Notes under the pieces: generated by a model
Database searches by the model: none
What the model saw: only the letters and a program-made list of their open reading frames with translations
What the model was told of the DNA's origin: nothing
In this document: one piece after another, positions 25,556 to 33,872 of the stretch
Position numbering within the stretch: position 1 is the first letter of the stretch
How the letters are laid out: every line of letters begins with the position of its first letter
Source of the DNA: PALSA-505 sp036502085
GTDB lineage: Bacteria; Actinomycetota; Actinomycetes; Streptosporangiales; Streptosporangiaceae
Length of the DNA: 64,000 bases
Assembly: GCA_036502085.1 (NCBI GenBank)
Contig: DASXZD010000126.1
Coordinates: forward strand, 1 to 64,000
Direction: 5' to 3'
Program-made: the position numbers and the translations under genes

Positions 25556-27520
25556 TCAGCCCTCGATCTTGCGGAGGGAGCTGATGAACTTCGGCCCGTT
25601 GGGGGAGCCGAGGCCCGTCATGTTGTCGTAGCCGGGGAGGGTGACCTGCCCGGTGTAGCCCGCCATGGCGGGGTTCTCGTCGTCGAACGTGGTCAGGATC
25701 TGCGCGCCGCAGGTGAAGGCCGGGCACTCGGTGCCCTTCCAGAGCGCGGGACTGCTGCTGGTCAGCGGCAGCGAGTCGAAGTAAGCGCTGGTCCCTGACA
25801 GCTGGTAGAGCGCCGGGTCGACGAACCCGAACGGTGCCGACTGACCCTGCTGGGCCGCCGCCACGATGCCGGCCACCAGCGGCGATGCCTCGCTGGTCCC
25901 GCCGATGTCGATCTGGTGGTAGGTGGGCACGCCGCCCTTGAAGCGGAGTATCCCGACCGCCATGCCGGTGAACGGGTCGGCGTCGGCGCTGATGTCGGGG
26001 ATGCTGCGGACCGCCTTGCCGCGGTTGCCGCCGACCTTGCTCAGCGATGCGGGAACGACGCCCACCTGGTAGGCCGGCTGCTTCCACAGCAGGCTGGGGC
26101 CGCCGCCGGCGGCACCCTGCTCGCCCGCGAAGACCCAGCTGTTGCCCTCGAGGAACGACAGGCCGGTGGACCAGCCGGTCTCGAACAGGCGGTTGCCGGC
26201 CTGGCCGATGCCGAGGGTGGTGCCGCCGACCGCGATCGAGAACGGGTCGTCCGACGGGGCCAGCACGCCGGAGCCGTCGCCGGACGAGAAGTACATGCCG
26301 ACGCCTTCGGCGGCGGCGCGCACCAGGTAAGCGTGCTCGATGTCGGTGTTCGAGGTCGGCTGGGACTCGGACCCGCTTTCCCAGGAGTTGGAGACCACGG
26401 TCGCCAGCGGACCGTTCAGGACCGCCGTGTCGGCATCGAACAGCCCCTGCAGGCCGAAGTCGCCCTGGTTGCAGCTGTCGCCGCCGACCACGAGCTGGTT
26501 CGCGCTCGGCGCCATGTCGTAGGACGACTCGACGTCAAGCTGCTCCTCGACGGCGAACTCGTCACCGCAGGCGGTGCCCTGCCCGAGCGACAACTCCGCG
26601 TACCGCTCGGAGGACGGTGCGGGCACGCCGTTGGCCGCGGCGTAATCCTGCAGCGTGAGGAACATGTCCTTGGCCAGGCCCAGCTCCACCAGGGCGATCT
26701 TCTGGCCCTTGCCGGTGATGCCCGAGGTGGACCCGTAGGCCGCCCGCAGCTGGGTGCCGGAGTAGCCGCACACCTCGGTCGGGAACGACGTCACGCCGAA
26801 CTGCCCGGGCAGGTGCGAGGCGATGTTCTGGCCGTAGAACTGCGAGCAGGCCTGGCTTGAGGGAGTCACGTGCCCGTTCTTGACGGCGGTCCCGCGGACC
26901 GTCGTGGCCGCCTGCCTGATCAGCGGGATGATCGGCGCGGCGTTGTCCAGGCCGGTGACGCCGAGGACGCTGGCCGCCACCGAGGAAGGCAGCGAGACCG
27001 CGCGGTCGTTGGCCCGCAGCGCGTACGGGCCGGCGTTGACCGACTTGGAGGACTGGTAGGTCTTCAGCTGCACCCGGAACGCCGCGTTGATCTTCGCGGT
27101 GGACGCAGTGGCGCGCACGTAGTTGCGCTGGGCGTCGGTGCGGATGGCGGTGAAGCCCTGCGAGCGCAGCCAGGACTCGACCCGGCTGGCCGTGGCCTTC
27201 GTGGCGCCGAACCGCGCCGTGTACGCGGCCGGGCTCAGGTAGTGCCGGAACATCCGGCTGCCCGGCGTGCTGACCGCGACGGCGTAGCGCGCGGCGGCCG
27301 CGATGTCGGGCTTCAGCCAGAGCTGCACGGTCAGCGCGGTGGCCGCGGCGACGTTCCCGGTGACCCGGGTATGGCTGGTGAACGAGGCGGCGCTGCCGGC
27401 CAGCACGGTCTCGGCGGGCTTGGGTGATGCCTGGGCTAGACCGGTCACGCCAACGGTCGTCAGGCTGACGACCGCCGCTGTCGCGCCTGTGACGGCGACA
27501 AGCGATCTGAATCTGGACAT
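25556..27520 (-). CDS. Secreted S53 (sedolisin/kumamolisin-like) protease, second copy
   Basis: 654 aa from ATG 27520 after TGAGGGAGACC. It is a close paralogue of the protease at 7788: signal peptide ending GLAQASP, prodomain with FRHYLSPAAY and GVTGLDNAAP, catalytic E325 and D329 in VEEQLD, nucleophile S543 in GGTSEASP, and a C-terminal GYDNMTGLGSPNG calcium loop. Prodomain and catalytic domain can be aligned throughout, with most changes in surface loops; for example SATKAS replaces ATRAQAS. Two such genes in one 20-kb stretch point to duplication and a protein-degrading, acidic niche. It is followed by a canonical terminator and is monocistronic. Confidence 0.93.
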   Translation of the reverse strand: MSRFRSLVAVTGATAAVVSLTTVGVTGLAQASPKPAETVLAGSAASFTSHTRVTGNVAAATALTVQLWLKPDIAAAARYAVAVSTPGSRMFRHYLSPAAYTARFGATKATASRVESWLRSQGFTAIRTDAQRNYVRATASTAKINAAFRVQLKTYQSSKSVNAGPYALRANDRAVSLPSSVAASVLGVTGLDNAAPIIPLIRQAATTVRGTAVKNGHVTPSSQACSQFYGQNIASHLPGQFGVTSFPTEVCGYSGTQLRAAYGSTSGITGKGQKIALVELGLAKDMFLTLQDYAAANGVPAPSSERYAELSLGQGTACGDEFAVEEQLDVESSYDMAPSANQLVVGGDSCNQGDFGLQGLFDADTAVLNGPLATVVSNSWESGSESQPTSNTDIEHAYLVRAAAEGVGMYFSSGDGSGVLAPSDDPFSIAVGGTTLGIGQAGNRLFETGWSTGLSFLEGNSWVFAGEQGAAGGGPSLLWKQPAYQVGVVPASLSKVGGNRGKAVRSIPDISADADPFTGMAVGILRFKGGVPTYHQIDIGGTSEASPLVAGIVAAAQQGQSAPFGFVDPALYQLSGTSAYFDSLPLTSSSPALWKGTECPAFTCGAQILTTFDDENPAMAGYTGQVTLPGYDNMTGLGSPNGPKFISSLRKIEG

Positions 27521-27677
27521 GGTCTCCCTCAGGTAGGTAGGAGTTGTCAAAAAAACATGTACCAGAATCAAGGTGTGTCGGGCTAGATCAACAGGCATGT
27601 GACCTTATGTAACGACTTTTATGTGGCTTCCGAACGGTTCCATCTGCTTGACGACTGGTAACCGGTAGCGTGCCCGC

Positions 27678-28169
27678 ATGACGGACGCACAGATTCCCGG
27701 CGTGCAGGACATGCTCGCGGTCGCGATCGAGGAGGCCAGGGCCGGGCTGGCCGAGGGCGGCATCCCGATCGGGGCCGCGCTGTTCGGCGCGGACGGCCGC
27801 CTGCTCGGCCGCGGGCACAACCGCCGGGTACAGGACGGTGACCCGTCCATGCACGCCGAGACGGCGGCGTTCCGTGCCGCCGGACGGCAGCGCACCTACC
27901 GCGGCACGATCATGGTGACCACGCTGTCGCCCTGCTGGTACTGCAGCGGGCTGGTCCGCCAGTTCGGGATCACCGGCCTGGTGGTGGGCGAGGCGGCGAC
28001 ATTCACCGGCGGGCACGACTGGCTGGCCGAGCACGGCGTCTCGGTGACCCTGGTCGATGACCCGCAGTGCCGCCGGATGATGACCGAGTTCATCGCGGCC
28101 CAGCCGCAGCTGTGGTTCGAGGACATCGGCCAGGACGAGCCGGGGCACGATCCCGTCGAATCGGCATAA
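27678..28169 (+). CDS. Cytosine/nucleoside deaminase (yeast Fcy1-like)
   Basis: 163 aa zinc deaminase. The metal and catalytic set is H59-A-E61 (SMHAETAAF) and C86/C89 in TLSPCWYC. The surrounding blocks GGIPIGAALFGADGRLLGRG, HNRR and VVGEA, and the C-terminal WFEDIGQ, closely follow yeast cytosine deaminase, where the C-terminal WFEDIGE helix closes over the base. This makes free cytosine deamination to uracil (salvage) the best guess over guanine or tRNA-adenosine deaminase. It starts at ATG 27678, 157 bp from the divergent protease, and ends 40 bp before a CbiX-like gene. Confidence 0.88.
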   Translation: MTDAQIPGVQDMLAVAIEEARAGLAEGGIPIGAALFGADGRLLGRGHNRRVQDGDPSMHAETAAFRAAGRQRTYRGTIMVTTLSPCWYCSGLVRQFGITGLVVGEAATFTGGHDWLAEHGVSVTLVDDPQCRRMMTEFIAAQPQLWFEDIGQDEPGHDPVESA

Positions 28170-28209
28170 CACGGCCTGTACCGGGCCTTCGCTGGCTACG
28201 ATTCTCCGG

Positions 28210-29064
28210 GTGACCGCTGAGCCCGCCAATGCGCTCCCCCGCCGCGTCTCATCGTCCCGTGCCCCCAGGGCCGGCCGTCACCGCAGCCCAGACCGGCTCT
28301 CGGTGCCGAGCGCGGCCCCCGTCCTCGTCCTCGCGGTGCCCGGCGCCGAGACCGCCGCCAGCGCGCAGATCGCCGCCGGAGTCGCCTCGGTGGCGAGCGC
28401 GCTGTGCCCCGGAGCCGACATTCGCGCCGGGTACGACGGCGACGGGCCGGCCGGCCTGCGATCGGTGCTCACGTCCGTCACGGCCGAGCGAGCGCGGACC
28501 GAGGCAGACCCGGCCGGCTGCCCGTACGCGGCCGTGACCGTCCCGCTGGCCGTCACCCCGGAGCCCGGCCGCGACGCCGCGGTCGCCCGCGCGGTCGCCG
28601 AGGCGGGTCCGGCCGTCACCCGCACGGCGCACCTGGGCCCGCATCCGCTGCTCGCCGCGGCGCTGCACGACCGGCTGGCCGAGGCCGGGCTGGTGCCGGC
28701 CCGGCGGATCGCGGGGCTGAGCCTGGTGCGCACCGAGCTGGGCGTGCTGATCGGCGCCGCGGGCGGCGGGCTGGCCCTGGCCGCCGCGGAGACCGCCGCC
28801 GTGCTGCTCACCGCGCGGCTCGGCGTGCCGGTGGCGCCGGTCTCGCTGGACCGGGACAGCCTCGGGCACGGCGTGACCCGGCTGCGGGAGGCGGGCGCCT
28901 CGCGCTTTGCCCTGGCCCCTTACCTCGTCGGGCCGGAGATCGGCGCGGCGGATCTGGCCGCGATGGCCGCGGCCGCCGGGGCCGCCTGCGCTCCCCTGCT
29001 GGGCTCGCATCACGCGATCGGGCGGCTGGTCACGATGCGCTACGGCGCCGCGCTGGCCGGCTAG
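28210..29064 (+). CDS. CbiX/SirB-like sirohydrochlorin chelatase family protein
   Basis: 284 aa. Two chelatase-like halves: PVLVLAVPGAETAASAQ...VTVPLAVTPEPGRDAAV and LGVPVAPVSLDRDSLGHGVTRLREAGASRFALAPYLVGPE. A conserved histidine occurs in AHLGPHPLLAAAL. In active CbiX the first half normally begins VLVGHGS; here that strand reads LAVPGAE with no His. The enzyme may therefore be degenerate or use another ligand. Known members insert Co or Fe into sirohydrochlorin (B12 or siroheme). It starts at GTG 28210. No cobalamin or nitrite genes are adjacent. Confidence 0.65.
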   Translation: MTAEPANALPRRVSSSRAPRAGRHRSPDRLSVPSAAPVLVLAVPGAETAASAQIAAGVASVASALCPGADIRAGYDGDGPAGLRSVLTSVTAERARTEADPAGCPYAAVTVPLAVTPEPGRDAAVARAVAEAGPAVTRTAHLGPHPLLAAALHDRLAEAGLVPARRIAGLSLVRTELGVLIGAAGGGLALAAAETAAVLLTARLGVPVAPVSLDRDSLGHGVTRLREAGASRFALAPYLVGPEIGAADLAAMAAAAGAACAPLLGSHHAIGRLVTMRYGAALAG

Positions 29065-29086
29065 CGCACCGGCCGCAGGCGCCGGG

Positions 29087-30151
29087 TCAGGTCGCGTACA
29101 GCAGGACGCCGTCCGGCTCGGAAGAGCTGAGCCGACCCTGGCTGACCAGCACATCGAGGTGGGCGGCGGTCTCCATCACCGCCATCATCTGGTTGAACGG
29201 GTCCAGCTCGCCGAACTGCCGCTCGCGGCGCGTCCAGGTCAGCTGCCGGGCCGCCTCGTAGGCCGTGACGGCGCCGCTGGCGATCACCGCGGCGCAGGCG
29301 TCCAGCCGCCGGTCGTGGTGCGCGGTCAGCTCGTCGATCCGGGCGTGCGCGCTGTCGGCCACCGGCCCGTGGGCCGGCAGCAGCCGCAGGTCCGGCATCG
29401 ACCGGACCAGGCGCAGCGAGGCCAGGTAGTCGCCGAGCGGCAGCTCGGGCCGCGCCGCCTCGAAGCCGATCGACGGCGTGATGTGCGGCAGCACGTGATC
29501 GCCGGCGAACAGCAGGCCGTGACCGGCGTCGGCGTAGACGACGTGCCCCCTGGTGTGCCCGGGGGTCGGGATCACCCGGAGCTTCCTGCCGGGCAGCTCG
29601 ATCTCGTCGGCGCCGGTCAGCCACTCGTCCGGCTTCTCCCACTCGGCGGGGTTGCGCGCCGGCCCGGCGCGGCGCAGCCGGTCGATGACCGGGCCGGCGC
29701 CGCAGCGCCGCAGCAGCAGGCCGTAGAAGTTCGGCGTGCGGTCGTCGCGGCTGAGTATGACGTCGAGCGAGGGCTGCTCGCCGGCCCCGATCAGCACCCG
29801 GGAGCCGAACAGGCGGCGCACGGTCAGCGCCATCGTGTAATGATCGCGGTGCAGGTGGGTTACCAGGAAGCTGCGCACGTCACCGAGCTCATGGCCGATC
29901 TCGGCCAGCCCGGCTTCGAGCCGCTCCCTGGCCTCGTCCAGCGCCCAGCCCGAGTCGATCAGGGTCAGCCCGGTGCCGTCCTCGATCGCGTACACGTTGA
30001 CCGCGCGCAGCCCGTCGCCCGGCAGCGGCAGCGGGATCCGGTGCACGCCCTCGGCGACGGCGAACGCCCCGGGGTTCTCCCAGTCATGCCGGTCGGTGCT
30101 GATGGCGCCTCCCTCGGGCCGCCAGCGCCGAGCACGCTGGGCTGAACACAC
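29087..30151 (-). CDS. MBL-fold metallo-hydrolase
   Basis: About 354 aa. Metallo-beta-lactamase fold with THLHRDH at 98-104 (HxHxDH), the third metal ligand region PTPGHTRGHVV, the FAGDHVLP Asp and a LLPAHGP terminal His. A C-terminal winged-helix-like extension (AYEAARQLTWTRRERQF, MAVMETAAHLDVLV) marks the LACTB2/RNase-Z-like hydrolase subgroup. The substrate is unknown. The start is unclear: GTG 30151 lacks a ribosome site, whereas a strong GAGGGAGG stands five bases before an in-frame ATC at about 30103. The protein core begins just after it (STDRHDWENPGAF). Confidence 0.85.
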   Translation of the reverse strand: MCSAQRARRWRPEGGAISTDRHDWENPGAFAVAEGVHRIPLPLPGDGLRAVNVYAIEDGTGLTLIDSGWALDEARERLEAGLAEIGHELGDVRSFLVTHLHRDHYTMALTVRRLFGSRVLIGAGEQPSLDVILSRDDRTPNFYGLLLRRCGAGPVIDRLRRAGPARNPAEWEKPDEWLTGADEIELPGRKLRVIPTPGHTRGHVVYADAGHGLLFAGDHVLPHITPSIGFEAARPELPLGDYLASLRLVRSMPDLRLLPAHGPVADSAHARIDELTAHHDRRLDACAAVIASGAVTAYEAARQLTWTRRERQFGELDPFNQMMAVMETAAHLDVLVSQGRLSSSEPDGVLLYAT

Positions 30152-30232
30152 TGGCCACAGACGATAATGCCACCACTACGCTGTAGGCAGAAGATCATGT
30201 AGGGCAACCGCGCGGCAGGCAGGAGGCCGGAG

Positions 30233-31861
30233 TTGGCGACCGCAGGCGGCCAGGAGTTCGTGATCGCGGATCACGCCGGCCCTCTCGCGGCGGTACTGAC
30301 GCTGAGTATCGCGGCGGCGCTGGAGCCGCGCTTCACGGTCGTCCAGGAGACCAGGCGGGCGGTCCGGCAGGTGTGGCTGGACACCTTCGACTGGCGGCTG
30401 CACGCGGCCGGGCTGGTCTTGCGGCAGGTGACCGGGTCGCGGTCCGGCGAGCTCGTCCTGGCCACGACCGCGGGCGAGGCGCTGGCGTCCCAGCCGGCCG
30501 GGGCGCAGCGCTGGCCGCGGCTGGCCGCGGTCATCGCGGCGGGGCCGCTGCGCGACCGGATCGACCCCGTCGTGCAGGCCCGCGCGCTGCTGCCGCTGGC
30601 CCGGGCGCAGGGCACGCTGACCCTGCTGCGGGTGCTGGACGGCGAGCGCAAGACCGTGGCCCGCATCACGCTGGACGTCGCGTCGCTGGCCGACCCGGTG
30701 GCCGCCCCGCTGCCGGGCCGGCTGACGCTCACCGCGGTCCGCGGGTACCAGGCGGCCGCGGACCGGGCCGGGCGGCTGCTCGCGGCGGCTGAGGGGTTCG
30801 CGGCCAGCCCGGACCCGGCGTTCTGCGCCGTGCTCGCCGCGGCCGGCCGCAGCCCGGGCGAGTACACCGACAAGGTTGACGTCGCGCTGCCGCCCTCCAC
30901 GCCGGCCCGCGCCGCCCTGGCCAGCGTGCTGCTCCGGCTGGCCGGCACGATCGAGGCCAACGTGGGCTTCGTCGTCCGCGACGTGGACACCGAGTTCCTG
31001 CACGACCTGCGCGTCGCCGTGCGCCGGACCAGGTCGGCGCTCAAGCTGACCGGCGACGCGCTGCCCGACGGGGTGGCCGCGCGGTTCGCGGACGAGTTCA
31101 AGTGGCTGGGCGACCTCACCACGCCGACCCGTGACCTGGACGTCTACCTGACCGGATTCGACCAGATGGCGGCGGGGCTGCGGGCCGCCTCGCCGGGGGA
31201 TCTCGAGTCGCTGCGCGCGCACCTGGCGGGCCGCCGCGCGATCGAGCGGCGGCGGCTGACCCGCGGGCTGCGGTCCGCCAGGTTCACCGCGCTGATGGCC
31301 GGCTGGCGCGCCGCGCTGGAGGCGGCGGCCGGCCAGCCGGCCCGCCGCGGGCCCGACATCGGCCGCCTGGCCGCCGACCGGATCGCCCGGGCGCAGCGCC
31401 GGGTGGCCAAGCGCGGCGCGGCCATCGTCGCCGTGACCTCGGCCGGCGTCCCGCCCGCCGGGGATCTGCACGCGCTGCGCAAGCGCTGCAAGGAGCTGCG
31501 CTACCTGCTGGAGTTCTTCGGCTCGCTGTACGATCCGGCCGTGTACCGCCGCGCGGTGAAGAACCTGAAGGGCCTGCAGGACTGCCTGGGCGAGTTCCAG
31601 GACGGCGAGGTGCAGCGGGACGCGATCAGGGGCTTCGCCGCCGAGATGGTCGCGGGCGGGCAGGCGGGCTCGGGGCAGGCGGCCCCAGGGCTGACGAGCA
31701 ACGAGTTGACGGCCACGCTGCTCGCGATGGGCGAGCTGACCGCGCGGCTGCACGAGCAGCAGCGCCGCGCCCTCGAGGAGGTGGCCGGCCGGTTCGCCGA
31801 GTTCGCCCGGGCCGGCAGCCTGCGCTCGCTCCGCGCTCCTGCCCGGACGGCCCGGTCATGA
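30233..31861 (+). CDS. CYTH and CHAD domain protein
   Basis: 542 aa. The CYTH-like triphosphate-binding half is at about 1-195 (TRRAVRQVWLDTFDWRLHAA, GLVLRQV). The CHAD domain is at about 215-525, with the histidine/arginine-rich helices FLHDLRVAVRRTRSALKL, LHALRKRCKELRYLLEFF and NLKGLQDCLGEFQD. CHAD domains bind inorganic polyphosphate and CYTH domains handle triphosphates, so a polyphosphate-linked role is likely. The start TTG 30233 follows AGGAGG. It leads a three-gene operon and overlaps the ParA start by 4 bp (ATGA). Confidence 0.9.
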   Translation: MATAGGQEFVIADHAGPLAAVLTLSIAAALEPRFTVVQETRRAVRQVWLDTFDWRLHAAGLVLRQVTGSRSGELVLATTAGEALASQPAGAQRWPRLAAVIAAGPLRDRIDPVVQARALLPLARAQGTLTLLRVLDGERKTVARITLDVASLADPVAAPLPGRLTLTAVRGYQAAADRAGRLLAAAEGFAASPDPAFCAVLAAAGRSPGEYTDKVDVALPPSTPARAALASVLLRLAGTIEANVGFVVRDVDTEFLHDLRVAVRRTRSALKLTGDALPDGVAARFADEFKWLGDLTTPTRDLDVYLTGFDQMAAGLRAASPGDLESLRAHLAGRRAIERRRLTRGLRSARFTALMAGWRAALEAAAGQPARRGPDIGRLAADRIARAQRRVAKRGAAIVAVTSAGVPPAGDLHALRKRCKELRYLLEFFGSLYDPAVYRRAVKNLKGLQDCLGEFQDGEVQRDAIRGFAAEMVAGGQAGSGQAAPGLTSNELTATLLAMGELTARLHEQQRRALEEVAGRFAEFARAGSLRSLRAPARTARS

Positions 31862-32622
31862 GGATCTTCGCGACGTACAACATCAAGGGCGGCGTGGGGA
31901 AGACCTCGGCCGCGGTGAACCTGGCCTACCTGGCGGGTGCCGACGGGTACCGCACGCTGCTGTGGGATCTCGACCCGCAGGCGGCGGCCTCCTACGTGTT
32001 CCGGGTCCGGCCGCGGGTCAAGGGCGGCGCCAAAGCGCTGATCCGCGGCGCCCGGCCGCTCGACGACGCGATCAAGGGCACCGACTTCGACGGCCTGGAC
32101 CTGCTGCCGGCCGACTTCACCTACCGGAACATGGATCTGGCGCTGCACAGGGCCAGGTCGCACGGGGAGAAGCGGCCGACCCGGCGGCTCGGCCGGCTGC
32201 TCGGCCCGCTGGCCGCCGAGTACGACATCGTCGTGCTGGACTGCCCGCCGAGCATCTCGCTGGTCTCGGAGAACATCCTGCACGCGGTGCACACGCTGCT
32301 GGTCCCGCTGATCCCCACCACGCTGTCGGAGCGGACCTTCGACCAGCTCACCGGGTTCATCGAAGGCCTGGACGGGCCACGGCCCGCCGTGCTCGCGTTC
32401 TTCTCCATGGTGGACCGGCGCAAGCGGCTGCACCGGGAGGTCGCGGCCCGGCTGCAGGCCGGAAGGTCCGACATCGCCGCGGCGGTGATCCCGGCCATGA
32501 CCGTGGTCGAGCAGATGGCGGTGCAGCGCGCGCCGGTCCCGGCCTTCGCGCCGCGCAGCGCGGCCGCGCAGCACTACCGGCAGCTGTGGGCCGAGCTGCG
32601 GGCGCGCGCGGACCTGACATGA
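31858..32622 (+). CDS. ParA/MinD-family ATPase (orphan)
   Basis: 254 aa. The deviant Walker A KGGVGKT at 10-16, the switch DLDPQA at about 37-42 and Walker B IVVLDCPPS place it among Soj/ParA P-loop ATPases. The preceding N-terminus is too short for a DNA-binding HTH, and there is no parB or parS neighbour, so chromosome segregation is unlikely. It lies between a CHAD protein and an isoaspartyl methyltransferase with 4-bp overlaps on both sides. That suggests a positioning role for the polyphosphate-binding partner. This is inference from context. Confidence 0.85.
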   Translation: MRIFATYNIKGGVGKTSAAVNLAYLAGADGYRTLLWDLDPQAAASYVFRVRPRVKGGAKALIRGARPLDDAIKGTDFDGLDLLPADFTYRNMDLALHRARSHGEKRPTRRLGRLLGPLAAEYDIVVLDCPPSISLVSENILHAVHTLLVPLIPTTLSERTFDQLTGFIEGLDGPRPAVLAFFSMVDRRKRLHREVAARLQAGRSDIAAAVIPAMTVVEQMAVQRAPVPAFAPRSAAAQHYRQLWAELRARADLT

Positions 32623-33872
32623 CCGGCCCGGCCGACCCGCCCGACGCGGCTGAGCTGCGGGAGCAGCTCGTGCGCCAGCTGGAGGCCGACGGCACGCTGT
32701 CCGACGCGCGGATCGCCGCCGCGCTGCGCGCGGTGCCGCGGCACGCGTTCCTGCCCGGGGTCGAGCTGGAGCGCGCCTACCGCGACGACGCGGTGGTGAC
32801 CAAGACCGGCGCCGACGACCGCGCGATCAGCTCGTCCTCGCAGCCGGCCATCATGGCGCTGATGCTGGCGCAGCTCGGCGTCGAGCCCGGGCACCGGGTG
32901 CTCGAGATCGGCGCCGGGACCGGGTACAACGCCGCCCTGCTGGCGCGGCTGGCCGGCCCGGCCGGGCAGGTGACCACCGTCGACCTGGACGAGGACACCG
33001 CGGCGGCGGCGCGCGCGCACCTGCACGGGTGCGGCTTCGGCGCCGTCCGGGTGATCGCGGCGGACGGCTGGCTGGGCTGGCCGCAGGACGCGCCGTACGA
33101 CCGGATCATCCTGGCCGTCGGCGCCTGGGATATCGCGCCGGCCTGGATCGAGCAGCTCCGTCAGGGCGGGCGGCTGGTGCTGCCGCTGTCGCTGCGGCCG
33201 GGCACGCAGTATTCGGTCGCGTTCGACCGGGCCGCCGATCAGCTGGCGAGTGTGTCGGTCATCCCGTGCGGGTTCATGACGCTGCGCGGGCCGTTCGCCG
33301 GGCCGGATCTCGCCGTCCGGCTCAGCGACGGGAGCGGCGTGACCGCCGAGGTCGGCGTCCGGCCGGACGGCGCAGACCCGGTGGCGGACCTGCTGGCCCA
33401 GCCCGGCCCGGACGTCACCGCCGGGATCACGGTGACCACCCGTGACCTGTGGGCCGGGCTCGGCCTGTGGCTGGCCGCGGCCGAGCCCGGGATGGGCCGG
33501 CTGTCCTCGTTCGGCGGCGCGGCCAGGCCCGGGGTCGCCGGGCCCATCCCGGCGGGCTGGGCGGGCACCGGCCTGCTGGCCGGCGCGCACGGCTGCGCCG
33601 CCCTGGTCGCGATGGGCGGCGACGACGCGGACGGGCCGTTCGAGCTCGGCGTCCGCCCGTTCGGCCCCGATGGCGCCGCGCTGGCGGCCAGGCTCGTCGG
33701 GCTGGCCCGCGGCTGGGCTGCCGCCGGGCGGCCCTCGCCTGCGGAGCTGAGGATCAGCGCCTCCCCGTTCGGGAAAAAAATCTTTCCTGGCCAGGGCGAG
33801 ACGGTCATCGAGAAAGAGCAGACGCGGCTGCTGATGCGCTGGGTGCCGCGGGCAGCCGGCGGCGAACCGTGA
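32619..33872 (+). CDS. Protein-L-isoaspartate O-methyltransferase-like
   Basis: 417 aa from ATG 32619, which overlaps the ParA stop. The PIMT core covers about 10-215: PRHAFLPGVELERAYRDDAV, the ISSSSQP substrate loop, SAM motif I VLEIGAGTGYNAALLARL, and DRIILAVGAWDIAP. PIMT repairs isoaspartyl residues in aged proteins. The C-terminal 190 residues are an extra actinobacterial domain also seen in methyltransferases linked to RiPP pathways, so a dedicated client is possible. Last gene of the CHAD-ParA-PIMT operon; its last 68 bp overlap the convergent P450. Confidence 0.85.
   Translation: MTGPADPPDAAELREQLVRQLEADGTLSDARIAAALRAVPRHAFLPGVELERAYRDDAVVTKTGADDRAISSSSQPAIMALMLAQLGVEPGHRVLEIGAGTGYNAALLARLAGPAGQVTTVDLDEDTAAAARAHLHGCGFGAVRVIAADGWLGWPQDAPYDRIILAVGAWDIAPAWIEQLRQGGRLVLPLSLRPGTQYSVAFDRAADQLASVSVIPCGFMTLRGPFAGPDLAVRLSDGSGVTAEVGVRPDGADPVADLLAQPGPDVTAGITVTTRDLWAGLGLWLAAAEPGMGRLSSFGGAARPGVAGPIPAGWAGTGLLAGAHGCAALVAMGGDDADGPFELGVRPFGPDGAALAARLVGLARGWAAAGRPSPAELRISASPFGKKIFPGQGETVIEKEQTRLLMRWVPRAAGGEP

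Noticed and set aside
27588..28229. 213-codon antisense frame over the cytosine deaminase
   Set aside because: The sense strand has the complete HAE/PCxxC zinc enzyme; the antisense is a shadow.
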